From Sphingobacterium sp. ML3W (GTDB lineage: Bacteria; Bacteroidota; Bacteroidia; Sphingobacteriales; Sphingobacteriaceae), in assembly GCF_029542085.1 (NCBI RefSeq), contig NZ_CP107036.1, positions 3,906,001 through 3,970,000 of the forward strand: a stretch of 64,000 nt of DNA, in the 5' to 3' direction. Below are positions 9,737 to 18,363 of this stretch, in pieces. The notes beneath the pieces are model-generated. The model worked only from the letters and a program-made list of their open reading frames with translations, made no database searches and was not told the origin of the DNA. The stretch's first letter is position 1; the number at the start of each line of letters is the position of its first letter. A program made the position numbers and the translations under genes.

Positions 9737-12019
9737 ATGACAGGAAATAAACTCATCACAACAGTGTTGGGCACGCTAATTTTACCATTTTGCGTTCAAG
9801 CTCAGCAAAATTTAACACAATATGTCAATCCATTTATTGGATCAGCAGATCACGGACACGTGTTTGTCGGAGCCAATGTACCACTAGGTGCGGTACAACT
9901 TGGGCCAACCCAAATTCCACAGATCTGGGACAAATTCAATGGCTGGGATTGGTGCAGCGGCTACAATTACAAAAGCCAGGAAATATTGGGTTTTACCCAC
10001 ACCCATCTGAGCGGAACAGGTATAGGTGACCTCAATGATCTTATGATCGTTCCGGCGAATGGCAAGCTACAATTGACACCTGCAGAATTCAACAAAATGA
10101 ATACCGGTTATGGCTCATCATTCAAAAAAGAAAATGAAGTCGCTAAGCCCGGATTTTACAGTGCCTATCTGGATGATTATAAAGTTCAGGCCAATCTCAC
10201 TGCAACGGAAAGAGTTGGTTACCATCAATACCGATACGAAAAAACAGACAATGCTCATATCTTAGTTGACCTAGGTTATCACATCAATTGGGACAAACCA
10301 ACCGATACCTATATCAAACAGATCAATGATTCTACATTCGTTGGTTATCGTTTCTCCACAGGCTGGGCCAGTGACCAAAAACTGTACTTTGCCATAAAAA
10401 CTTCGCAACCTATCCAAAAGGTTAGGTTCTTTGATGGCAAAGACGAAAAATTCGGTCAGATGACCTTCAAAGGACAAGCGATCAAAGCAGCGCTTTTCTT
10501 TGATGCGACTAAAAACAAGAACATTGAACTGAAAGTCGGTATTTCACCCGTCAGCTCGACCAATGCCTTAAATAATATCAATGCAGAGATTCCGGGTTGG
10601 AATTTTGAGAAAGTAAAACAAGAAGCCGATCAACGTTGGAATAAAACCTTGAACAAAATCCAGTTTGAAGCAGATAAGGATACAAAAACAATCTTCTATA
10701 CTGCTTTATACCACACTTACTTCGCCCCTACGATTTTCAACGATGCAAACGGCGATTATATGGGTACGGATAAACAGGTGTACGAAAAGCAAGATTTTGT
10801 AAATCATACCGTATTCTCCCTTTGGGATACCTATCGTGGGCTTCATCCACTGATGACCATCCTTGAGGACCGTAAGATCAATCAGGATTTTATCAAAACG
10901 ATGCTTGCGATCTATCAACAACAAGGGAAATTACCGATGTGGCATTTACAGGGTAACGAAACCAACACTATGGTTGGCTTGCCAGCCATTCCGGTCATCG
11001 CAGATGCCTTCTTAAAAGGAATCATCGACGAGAAGGATTATCCTTTGGTGTGGGAAGCCGTCAAAACAACCGCTATGGGCAATGACCATGGATTGAAATT
11101 TGCGCGCGACCTGACTTATATTCCTATTGACAGTATGCCGAATGAATCTGTAGCTTGGGCATTGGAATATGCTATCGCCGACTTTGGCGCTTATAAAATT
11201 GCAGAGAAATTAGGAAAAACAGAAGATGCTGCTTATTTCAAAAAACGCTATAAACTATATGAGCAATATTTTGATAAAGAAGTTGGTCACTTTGTTGGTA
11301 GAAAAGCGAACGGTGAATTCCGCAGACCTTTTGATCCATTAATGGCCAAGCACCGTGAAAATGATTACTGTGAAGGAAATGCATGGCAATATACCTGGTT
11401 GGTACCACAAGATGTGACAGGTTTGATCAATCTTTTTGGCGGCGAACAGCAATTTTTAAAGAAACTGGATTACTTCACAACCATGTCTTCGGATCTCGGT
11501 GGAGAAGCTTCTCCAGATATCTCAGGGCTAATCGGCCAATACGCACAGGGCAACGAGCCCAACCACCACATCCCTTACTTATATGCATATGCAGGGCAAC
11601 CTTGGAAAGGTGCAGCTTTGGCGCGTAAAGCGATGACCGATTTCTATACAAATACACCGGCAGGACTTTGTGGTAACGATGACGTCGGTCAGATGAGCGC
11701 ATGGTATGTATTCTCCGCGATGGGATTCTATCCATTGAATGCCATGAGCGGTGTTTATGTATTTGGTTCGCCGATGATGGAACATGCCAACATCAATTTG
11801 CCAAATGGTAAAACGCTAGCGATAACAGTCAAAAACCAAGGTAAAGCAAACCAATACATCAAATCGATTAAATTGGACGGAAAACCTTACACCAAGACTT
11901 TCATCACACATGCGCAATTGCTACAGGGAGGTCAGATGGAAATTGAGATGAGCGCTACGCCGAACAAAAACTTCGGAAAAAATAAATCCGACAGACCCAC
12001 AAGCGTTGACAATAATTAA
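9737..12019 (+). CDS. GH92 family alpha-mannosidase, exported
   Basis: A 760-residue glycoside hydrolase family 92 protein. The signal peptide ends near FCVQAQQ, followed by the family's N-terminal signature NPFIGSADHGHVFVGANVPL and the motif FTHTHLSGTGIGDLNDLMI. The C-terminal (alpha/alpha)6 domain includes LWDTYRGLHPLMTIL, EGNAWQYTWLVPQDV and GLCGNDDVGQMSAWYVFSAM, all typical of GH92. These are calcium-dependent exo-alpha-mannosidases that trim N-glycan or mannan chains in the periplasm or on the surface. The gene has no SusC/D beside it; the divergent LacI regulator is its only obvious partner. The exact linkage preference cannot be read from sequence. Confidence 0.95.
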   Translation: MTGNKLITTVLGTLILPFCVQAQQNLTQYVNPFIGSADHGHVFVGANVPLGAVQLGPTQIPQIWDKFNGWDWCSGYNYKSQEILGFTHTHLSGTGIGDLNDLMIVPANGKLQLTPAEFNKMNTGYGSSFKKENEVAKPGFYSAYLDDYKVQANLTATERVGYHQYRYEKTDNAHILVDLGYHINWDKPTDTYIKQINDSTFVGYRFSTGWASDQKLYFAIKTSQPIQKVRFFDGKDEKFGQMTFKGQAIKAALFFDATKNKNIELKVGISPVSSTNALNNINAEIPGWNFEKVKQEADQRWNKTLNKIQFEADKDTKTIFYTALYHTYFAPTIFNDANGDYMGTDKQVYEKQDFVNHTVFSLWDTYRGLHPLMTILEDRKINQDFIKTMLAIYQQQGKLPMWHLQGNETNTMVGLPAIPVIADAFLKGIIDEKDYPLVWEAVKTTAMGNDHGLKFARDLTYIPIDSMPNESVAWALEYAIADFGAYKIAEKLGKTEDAAYFKKRYKLYEQYFDKEVGHFVGRKANGEFRRPFDPLMAKHRENDYCEGNAWQYTWLVPQDVTGLINLFGGEQQFLKKLDYFTTMSSDLGGEASPDISGLIGQYAQGNEPNHHIPYLYAYAGQPWKGAALARKAMTDFYTNTPAGLCGNDDVGQMSAWYVFSAMGFYPLNAMSGVYVFGSPMMEHANINLPNGKTLAITVKNQGKANQYIKSIKLDGKPYTKTFITHAQLLQGGQMEIEMSATPNKNFGKNKSDRPTSVDNN

Positions 12020-12096
12020 CTGAAAAATTGTCAGCAAAACATTCATGGATTAATATTTGTTAATACCTTACTATATAAAATTAAGGAGAACAAAAA

Positions 12097-12423
12097 ATGG
12101 CAGATTACAAAAACATCAATATACAAGACATCCCTGATGGTGGTGAGAATCCAAAAGACTTCTATGAAAGCTTCAAAGAAAGATTAGAAGATTTGGAGAC
12201 CTTTCCAAAAGACTATACCTATAAGTTCATCTTACCAAAGGATCAAGATCATTTCAACCAGATCCAACAAGTATTTGATGATACCGATGCACGGTTTGAC
12301 TTCAAGGATTCCAAAACAGGAAAATACACCTCGATCACAGTCAACCTGAATGTAAAAGATGCAGATCAGGTCATTTACTTCTACAAAGAAGTTGCCAAGA
12401 TAAAAGGTGTTATTATGCTATAA
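12097..12423 (+). CDS. DUF493 (YbeD-like) family protein
   Basis: A 108-residue soluble protein. The segment from about residue 25, FYESFKERLEDLETFPKDYT, through ITVNLNVKDADQVIYFYKEV, matches the small alpha/beta DUF493 fold, which resembles regulatory ACT-like domains. The function of the family is not settled. It lies 77 bp after the GH92 gene on the same strand, may be read through from it, and is closed by a strong hairpin terminator. Confidence 0.85.
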   Translation: MADYKNINIQDIPDGGENPKDFYESFKERLEDLETFPKDYTYKFILPKDQDHFNQIQQVFDDTDARFDFKDSKTGKYTSITVNLNVKDADQVIYFYKEVAKIKGVIML

Positions 12424-12432
12424 AAACAAAAC

Positions 12433-12460
12433 AGGCTGTCGAAATGACAGCCTATTTTGT
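12433..12460. terminator. Bidirectional hairpin terminator after the DUF493 gene
   Basis: Perfect 8-bp stem AGGCTGTC/GACAGCCT at 12433-12440 and 12446-12453 with loop GAAAT. It is flanked by T-rich sequence downstream and A-rich sequence upstream, so it can serve both the plus-strand gene and the converging minus-strand pseudogene. Confidence 0.85.
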
Positions 12461-12461
12461 T

Positions 12462-12921
12462 TTATTCTTTAAGATGCTCCTGCTTCACCAAATCCTTCCG
12501 AACAATCAATTCTTCTATCGCTACTTTACCGAACAATTCTTTGGGAACCTTTAGTTTCAAAAGATAACATATCGGGCGCCCCGATTGAATCCCCGGGCTC
12601 CATCTTTTTTGTATTCTTAGAAAATCAAGTAGAACCAGATCTTTAGAACCGCCTCTCCTATCCAATAGTATCCCGTCTTTTTCGACAAGTACCTCAAATA
12701 TATGATCAGCATGGATCGCTTTGTCCAACCGACCTTCCTTCCCCCTTAGCTTCTTTTAGATAATGTAACCAACGGATCTTAAAGTTCTCCATCCCATCCC
12801 TTGGCTCAAGAAAGATATCAACTGTATTAAAGATCCTTCCTGTATCAGCAGGTGTTAGCACCTGTGCAACAACAGGAACGCATAATATAGACAACAAAAG
12901 AAGACTCCATAATCGAATCAT
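12462..12921 (-). pseudogene. Frameshifted small exported protein with TonB C-terminal-like domain
   Basis: Two minus-strand frames make one protein. The first starts at 12921 (MIRLWSLLLLSILCVPVVAQ, a signal peptide) and contains MENFKIRWLHYLKEA. It then stops at PC* shortly after a run of five G bases on the minus strand (12751-12755). Removing one G joins it to the second frame, which continues FEVLVEKDGILLD and then RIQKRWSPGIQSGRPICYLL. That pattern resembles the TonB C-terminal domain (VEKDG...W.PG.Q.GRPV). The intact product would be about 150 residues. This could be a true frameshift mutation or a homopolymer sequencing error. Confidence 0.7.
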
Positions 12922-12970
12922 AAGCTCAGATATATAGCTAAAGCTAGTCAATATTTAGCGTACAAAAAAA

Positions 12971-12993
12971 GCCCGCTAATAGCGGGCTTTTTT
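12971..12993. terminator. Hairpin terminator between pnp and the TonB-C-like pseudogene
   Basis: Stem GCCCGCT/AGCGGGC at 12971-12977 and 12981-12987 with a 3-base loop. It is flanked by seven A bases on the left and a T6 run on the right, so on the minus strand it terminates pnp. Confidence 0.88.
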
Positions 12994-13013
12994 ATATTTG
13001 TTTAAGAACAAGC

Positions 13014-15200
13014 TTATTCCTGACCGGCACCAGCTACAGGAGCTTCGCCATTCGGGTTATCTTGTTTTGGCTTATCTTCTCTTGGAGGGCGAGGCAATAA
13101 AGCTTTACGTGAAAGTTTCATTTTACCTTGCTTGTCGATATCCAACAATTTAACTGTTACTTTATCACCTTCTTTGAAGATTCCGTCCATTGTTTCAAGA
13201 CGTTTCCAGTCAATTTCAGAGATGTGTAACAAACCATCTTTACCCGGCATAATCTCTACGAATGCACCAAATGGCATAATTGATTTTACTTTACCTTCGT
13301 AAGTTTCTCCGATCTCCGGTTTAGAAGCAATCGCTTTAATACGACCTACAGCATCATCAATAGCTGCCTTGTTATCTGCGAATACCTGAACAACACCTTT
13401 ATTATCAACTTCTTCGATAGAGATTGTTGCACCAGTTTCACGTTGCATTTCTTGGATGATCTTACCACCTGGGCCGATCACAGCACCAATAAATTCTTTA
13501 TCGATCAACAATTGAACAATACGAGGTGCATGTGGTTTGTAGTCTTCACGTGGAGCAGAAATGGTTTTCTTCATTTCACCTAAGATGTGTAAACGGGCTT
13601 CTTTCGCTTGATCCAAAGCCTGTGTCAACACTTCCCATTTCAAACCATTGATTTTTAAGTCCATTTGACAAGCAACGATACCTTTCTCAGTACCCGTTAC
13701 TTTAAAGTCCATATCACCTAAGTGATCTTCATCCCCTAAGATATCCGATAAAATTGCATATTTACCAGTTTTTTCATCAGAGATCAATCCCATTGCGATA
13801 CCAGATACAGGAGCTTTCAACTTCACACCAGCATCCAAAAGAGCCAATGTACCAGCACATACAGTCGCCATGGAAGAAGAACCATTGGATTCCAAAATAT
13901 CAGAAACCACACGGATTGTATATGGGTTTTCGTTATCGGCAGGTAATACTTGTTTCAATGAACGCATCGCCAAGTTACCATGACCAACTTCACGACGACC
14001 AGGACCTCTGTTTGGTCTTACTTCACCTGTAGAAAATGCGGGGAAGTTGTAGTGCAGGATAAATTTGTTATAACCGTTGATAAAAGCACCATCAATCATT
14101 TGCTCATCGTCTTTAGCACCTAAAGTAACCGACGTTAATGATTGTGTTTCACCACGTGTGAATACAGCAGAACCGTGTGCCGCTGGCAAGTAATCCACTT
14201 CAGACCAGATTGGGCGTACAGTACGCACGTTACGTCCATCTAAACGCATGCCTTCATCTAAAACTAGATTACGGACAGCATCATACTGAACATCGTGGAA
14301 ATATTTTTTGAATAAGAATGCGGTATCATCATCCAATTCTTCAGGCATTGTTGCTCTGTATTCTTCTGCAATTTTTGCAAAGTTTTCAGAACGGTCATGT
14401 TTTGCAGAAGCTGATTTTGCAATTGCGTATACTTTATCATAAGTAGCAGCAAAAATAGAATCTCTCAATTCAAGGTTTTCAGGCTCGTGATTATACGCAC
14501 GTTTCACAGTTTTACCGACCAAATTAGCCAATTCTACCTGTGCAGCAACTTGTTTTTTGATAGCCTCATGAGCAAAAGCAATTGCTTCAACCATTTCAGC
14601 TTCTGAAATTTCTTTGGCTTCACCTTCCACCATACCGATATCCTGAGCAGAACCAGCAACGATAAATTCTAAAGTTGCATTTTCAAGTTCAGATAATTTT
14701 GGATTGATGACCAATTGACCGTCGATTTTCGCTACACGAACTTCTGAGATAGGACCGTTAAAAGGAATATCAGAAACTGCAATTGCAGCAGATGCTGCCA
14801 GACCAGCTAAAGCGTCAGGCATAATATCTTTATCAGCAGAAATTAAGCTGATGGCAACTTGTGTATCTGCGTGATAGTTTTCAGGGAATAATGGACGTAA
14901 TGCGCGATCTACCAAACGAGAAATCAATACTTCATAGTCTGACAATCTAGCCTCACGACGTAAGAAACCACCTGGGATACGACCAGTAGCCGCATATTTC
15001 TCTTGATAATCTACTGAAAGTGGTAAAAAATCAACACCAGATTTAGCTTCTTTGGCTGAAACGACAGTTGCAAGCAACATCGTATCACCTTGTTTTAATA
15101 CTACAGCACCATCAGCTTGTTTCGCTAATTTTCCTGTAGACAATTCGATTTGGGTGCCATTACCCATATCGATGGTTGTTTTAATTTCGTTGTAATTCAT
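13014..15200 (-). CDS. pnp: Polynucleotide phosphorylase (PNPase)
   Basis: A 728-residue enzyme of normal length. Two RNase PH domains form the core: the first from about residue 10 and the second from about 330, the latter with NRGPGRREVGHGNLAMRSL. A KH domain at roughly 565-620 has the GPGG loop (FIGAVIGPGGKI), and an S1 RNA-binding domain lies at roughly 630-700 (GETYEGKVKSIMPFGAFVEI). The short tail is acidic and Pro-rich. PNPase degrades RNA phosphorolytically from the 3' end. In many bacteria pnp directly follows rpsO; here rpsO is on the same strand but 1.25 kb upstream, with a broken opposite-strand gene between. Confidence 0.98.
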   Translation of the reverse strand: MNYNEIKTTIDMGNGTQIELSTGKLAKQADGAVVLKQGDTMLLATVVSAKEAKSGVDFLPLSVDYQEKYAATGRIPGGFLRREARLSDYEVLISRLVDRALRPLFPENYHADTQVAISLISADKDIMPDALAGLAASAAIAVSDIPFNGPISEVRVAKIDGQLVINPKLSELENATLEFIVAGSAQDIGMVEGEAKEISEAEMVEAIAFAHEAIKKQVAAQVELANLVGKTVKRAYNHEPENLELRDSIFAATYDKVYAIAKSASAKHDRSENFAKIAEEYRATMPEELDDDTAFLFKKYFHDVQYDAVRNLVLDEGMRLDGRNVRTVRPIWSEVDYLPAAHGSAVFTRGETQSLTSVTLGAKDDEQMIDGAFINGYNKFILHYNFPAFSTGEVRPNRGPGRREVGHGNLAMRSLKQVLPADNENPYTIRVVSDILESNGSSSMATVCAGTLALLDAGVKLKAPVSGIAMGLISDEKTGKYAILSDILGDEDHLGDMDFKVTGTEKGIVACQMDLKINGLKWEVLTQALDQAKEARLHILGEMKKTISAPREDYKPHAPRIVQLLIDKEFIGAVIGPGGKIIQEMQRETGATISIEEVDNKGVVQVFADNKAAIDDAVGRIKAIASKPEIGETYEGKVKSIMPFGAFVEIMPGKDGLLHISEIDWKRLETMDGIFKEGDKVTVKLLDIDKQGKMKLSRKALLPRPPREDKPKQDNPNGEAPVAGAGQE

Positions 15201-15727
15201 TTAATCTTGTTTTTGACACGCTTTTCATCTTGTTGGCAGCGTGCCGATATTTTAAATACGTTAGATTTCAGCACAAAGGTAAATTAAAATATTAAGATTA
15301 ATGCAATTAACGGTTAGCTAAATACGCAAAGCCAGTACTAAGGCCACAGGGAGGTTATGCAACCGTCGTCATTCTTTGAAAATTTGCTTTAAAAAAGCAC
15401 CCTATCAACACATCAACTTATCAAGCCAGAAATCGTGATTTTTAAATTTGGGTATTTTCGTTACACAAGTGTAGCTTTATCCCTTTTTTCCTCTTTTAAT
15501 TTTTAGAGAACAGCATTAGGATCAACTAGTGATCAAATTAGCCTTTTTCACAGTACTTGTTCAGTGCTCGTTCAGTGTTTGCTCAGTGATAACTCAGTAA
15601 AGACTGAATAATCAGTGACTGATCACTGTCTAAAAATTGATTGAAAATTGTTATTAGGTATAATGTGGTATTAGGATGTTTCGGCTTTAATGCCTATCTT
15701 AACTATCCATATTATAATCAGTTAGTT
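15201..15727. other. Intergenic region upstream of pnp and of the DUF6266 pseudogene
   Basis: 527 bases without an intact gene. The part next to pnp should carry its promoter and leader, but no clear consensus was found. The part at 15551-15628 holds a helically phased CAGT repeat array, listed separately. Confidence 0.5.
15551..15628. repeat. 11-bp phased CAGT repeats followed by a CAGTGA/TCACTG dyad
   Basis: CAGT occurs at 15551, 15562, 15573, 15584 and 15595, each exactly 11 bases from the next. The best units read TTCAGTG, TTCAGTG, CTCAGTG and CTCAGTA, with variable 4-base spacers. At 15613-15628 an inverted pair CAGTGA-CTGA-TCACTG follows. The array sits about 100 bases before the DUF6266 pseudogene. 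Its function is unknown. Confidence 0.75.
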
Positions 15728-16339
15728 ATGGCAATCATCAAAAATGGCGTTAATGGAACTGTTTCTGGGAAGGCAGGTTCCGTTGTGTTTGTGTTGACGA
15801 AAACAGGAAATTATGTACGTTCTCTCCCTCGCGTTAAAAAAACAAGCGCCCACTCCTGAACAGCTGCTCAGTAGAATACGCTTCAAGATTGTGAGGTCGC
15901 ATATTAACCTGTTAAATTCGATCATCAATATAGGTTATAAGGCGTATAGCTATCCAAAGCGGGCATACGATGTCGCCATGTCTTATAATCTGAACGAAGC
16001 ACTTATCCAGGGAGCCCCAATCCCATCACTTCCTACACGATAGATTTCGATCAAGAAAAACAAGTGCTTCAGGTTACTTGGAAATATGATGCCTATCTGG
16101 AGAAGAAGTTTGACACAAGGTCTTACGATTCCTTCTTAATCCTGTATAGCGCAGCGGATAATGGTGTTGAATATCCACTTTTGATGAACGACTCGAAAAA
16201 TAGCTTAATATCTGGAAAACAATACGTTAATATTCCAGAGCATAGAAAGGAAGCGACTTATGAAGTGTATCTATTTTTTGTAGTGAGCTATGGTGGAGGT
16301 AATACAGACAGCCTGCACTTGGGGAAGATAAAGGTGTGA
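15728..16339 (+). pseudogene. Broken DUF6266 family gene (two frameshifts)
   Basis: The start MAIIKNGVNGTVSGKAGSVV is typical of the DUF6266 family of Sphingobacteriaceae. The first frame ends at HS* just after a run of seven A bases (15835-15842 area). With six A bases it would continue as KKQAPTPEQLLSRIRFKIV in the next frame. That frame stops at about 16042 after the segment ALIQGA, and a third frame carries on as YTIDFDQEKQVLQVTW to the stop at 16337-16339. Compared with the family as I know it, the region after the second junction also seems short, suggesting an internal deletion. Intact members are roughly 200 residues and of unknown function. Confidence 0.75.
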
Positions 16340-16396
16340 CTATAGCTATTAATGACACTATCATATATTTATAATACCTAAGACGAGATATTTCAT

Positions 16397-16425
16397 AAAA
16401 AAAGCCATCCAAAATCTGGATGGCT
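16397..16425 (-). terminator. Terminator of rpsO
   Basis: Inverted repeat AGCCATCC/GGATGGCT at 16403-16410 and 16418-16425 with a 7-base loop. On the minus strand it is followed by a run of seven U residues, 26 bases after the rpsO stop. Confidence 0.88.
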
Positions 16426-16450
16426 TTCCTAAAAACCTTTGTACAAAAGC

Positions 16451-16729
16451 TTATTTGATGATATCACGTAAACCTAGACCTTTGATGATCGCACGGTAAC
16501 GGTTAATATCAGTTTTGTAAAGATAAGCCAATAATGAACGACGTTTACCTACCAACATTTGTAAGGCACGTTGTGTACCGAAATCTTTTCTGTTCTTTTT
16601 CAAATGCTCAGTTAAGTGAGCAATTCTCTTAGTGAATAAAGCAACTTGACCTTCTGTAGATCCAGTGTTAGTAGCTGATCCAGCAAATTCTGCGAAGATT
16701 CCAGCTTTGTACTCTTTACTTAAATACAT
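16451..16729 (-). CDS. rpsO: 30S ribosomal protein S15
   Basis: A 92-residue protein with the S15 hallmarks: STEGQVALFTKRIAHLTEHL near residues 24-43, the HFGTQRAL-like segment DFGTQRALQMLVGKRRSLLAYL at about 49-70, and a basic C-terminal helix. It binds 16S rRNA in the small-subunit platform. It is monocistronic here, closed by its own terminator, and separated from pnp by the DUF6266 remnant. Confidence 0.97.
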   Translation of the reverse strand: MYLSKEYKAGIFAEFAGSATNTGSTEGQVALFTKRIAHLTEHLKKNRKDFGTQRALQMLVGKRRSLLAYLYKTDINRYRAIIKGLGLRDIIK

Positions 16730-16831
16730 CTCTTGAATAATATTAAAGCGTTAAAAAATTTATTAATTGCCTGCAAAGGTAGTATTTTTTTTTTGATCAG
16801 CAAATACACCTTCATAACCTCTTCGCTTTCA

Positions 16832-18046
16832 CTATACTTTTACATATATCTTTTTCTTGTCCAGCCAGTAGCAGATCACCCACATCAGGGTCAAAAAACA
16901 GAGTGAATAGACAAAAGAACCAACTTCCGGGATTCCGGGAACCTGGGCACAGATATATTTATAAAACCAACCAAAAGCGTCAATATATTTTTGTGTTCCA
17001 TCCTCAGCCAGTCCATCCGGGATCCGGAATAGCCCCAAAAAGCGAGGTAAAATTCCACTCAGTACAAATATAAATAAAGGGTTTTTGCCGAATACATCAA
17101 AAAATTGGGTCAATTTATTTTTGACACCCTGCACCTCTATAAACCAAATCATACTACCAATTGTCATTGTAGCAAGTCCTGTGGTATAAAGCACGTAGGA
17201 ACTGGTCCAGATTTTTTTATTGATCGGAAAGCCGAGCGCCCAGATCCAGGCCAAAACAACAAGGATAAAGCCAGTCACAAACATCCCCGACAACAACTTA
17301 AAATGAGGTTCATTTGAAGCAGGCACCTTAGACCAGAGCCAGTTCACCTGGCCTTGTTTCTTAATAAACACCCCCACCAGATAACCAAACACAACCTGAA
17401 CTACTGCCGGCAAAGTACTCATCAATCCCTCTGGATCGAATGGAACACCTTCACCTTTATAAATATGCGGCACCCCTAGAATAGCGATATCGTACTTTGT
17501 TCCAAACCATCCTTCTAAGCTATATGGATCCGCTCCCCCCGCCAATGCACAAACAGCCCAGTACAGCAATAGTATACCGGCAGAAATCCAGATAATTGCT
17601 TTTTCTTTAAAATAATAAGCTAATATAGAAGCAAAACAATAAGCGATGGCAATACGTTGTAATACCCCAAGAATACGGATGCCTCGACTTGGATCATTGG
17701 GATCTACCCATTGTTTAAAAACCAGTTCTGCCCCCTCCCATTTAATAAAAGGCCACCAGTTAATAAAAAGACCAATTGCAAAAATTAAGACCGTACGCTT
17801 AAGCACTTTCTTCCAGAAAACGGCCGGACCTGCTTCTTGCAAGCGAGGAATCACAAAGGACATCGCATTCCCCACAGCGAATAGAAAAAACGGGAAAACC
17901 AGATCCGTGGGTGAGCACCCATGCCAGGCTGCATGTTTCAGCGGTGCAAACATATGTGCCCAAGTCCCCGGATTATTTACCATAATCATCAGTGCCACAG
18001 TAGCCCCACGAAACACATCCAAGGAATAATAACGTTGTTTGATCAT
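16832..18046 (-). CDS. HGSNAT/DUF5009-like membrane acyltransferase
   Basis: A 404-residue polytopic membrane protein with about ten hydrophobic segments. The N-terminal signature YYSLDVFRGATVALMIMVNN and the following AAWHGCSPTDLVFPFFLFAV match the DUF5009/heparan-alpha-glucosaminide N-acetyltransferase-like family; in that family a conserved His in the HAAWHG region is proposed to carry the acetyl group. In human lysosomes the relative acetylates terminal glucosamine with cytosolic acetyl-CoA. In Bacteroidota such genes often sit near glycan loci, and this one is divergent from the first susC. The actual acceptor sugar here is unknown. Confidence 0.85.
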   Translation of the reverse strand: MIKQRYYSLDVFRGATVALMIMVNNPGTWAHMFAPLKHAAWHGCSPTDLVFPFFLFAVGNAMSFVIPRLQEAGPAVFWKKVLKRTVLIFAIGLFINWWPFIKWEGAELVFKQWVDPNDPSRGIRILGVLQRIAIAYCFASILAYYFKEKAIIWISAGILLLYWAVCALAGGADPYSLEGWFGTKYDIAILGVPHIYKGEGVPFDPEGLMSTLPAVVQVVFGYLVGVFIKKQGQVNWLWSKVPASNEPHFKLLSGMFVTGFILVVLAWIWALGFPINKKIWTSSYVLYTTGLATMTIGSMIWFIEVQGVKNKLTQFFDVFGKNPLFIFVLSGILPRFLGLFRIPDGLAEDGTQKYIDAFGWFYKYICAQVPGIPEVGSFVYSLCFLTLMWVICYWLDKKKIYVKV

Positions 18047-18363
18047 AAATTAAGTGATTAGCTAGTAAATATAGGCATTACACAATTCACATTTATGCAT
18101 AAAAAAAATAATAATGGCACAAACAGGAGTTCTTTTTATTTTTTTTAAAAAGTATTTGGAACTTAATAATAAATACCTAATTTTATGTAACAAGATTTAT
18201 ACTAACCATATATTGTTTTTTAAACATAACGATCTGGAACAATAAGCCAGTTCAAACGGATTATTAACTAGAGTACCTTAGATTAACATTTAACCAATAA
18301 CTATAGCTGATCCCAAGGATTGACATAGTACTAAACAATTTAATTAACCTTAAATAGTAGAAA
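18047..18363. other. Divergent region upstream of susC1
   Basis: 317 AT-rich bases. They hold the composite dyad at 18132-18166 and a possible -7 box TAATTTTA at 18178-18185. That would leave a susC1 leader of about 170 bases, in which I see no recognisable riboswitch. Confidence 0.5.
18132..18166 (+). promoter_or_regulatory. Composite operator-like dyad upstream of susC1
   Basis: CTTTTT (18132-18137), 9 bp, AAAAAG (18147-18152), then AAGT (18150-18153), 7 bp, ACTT (18161-18164). The same arrangement precedes rok1, rok2 and rok3. The box TAATTTTA follows 13 bp later, so a bound protein would cover the promoter. Confidence 0.65.

Noticed and set aside
15551..15628. CAGT repeats as a CRISPR array or iteron origin
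   Set aside because: Units of 7 bp with 4-bp spacers are far too short for CRISPR, and no replication gene is near.
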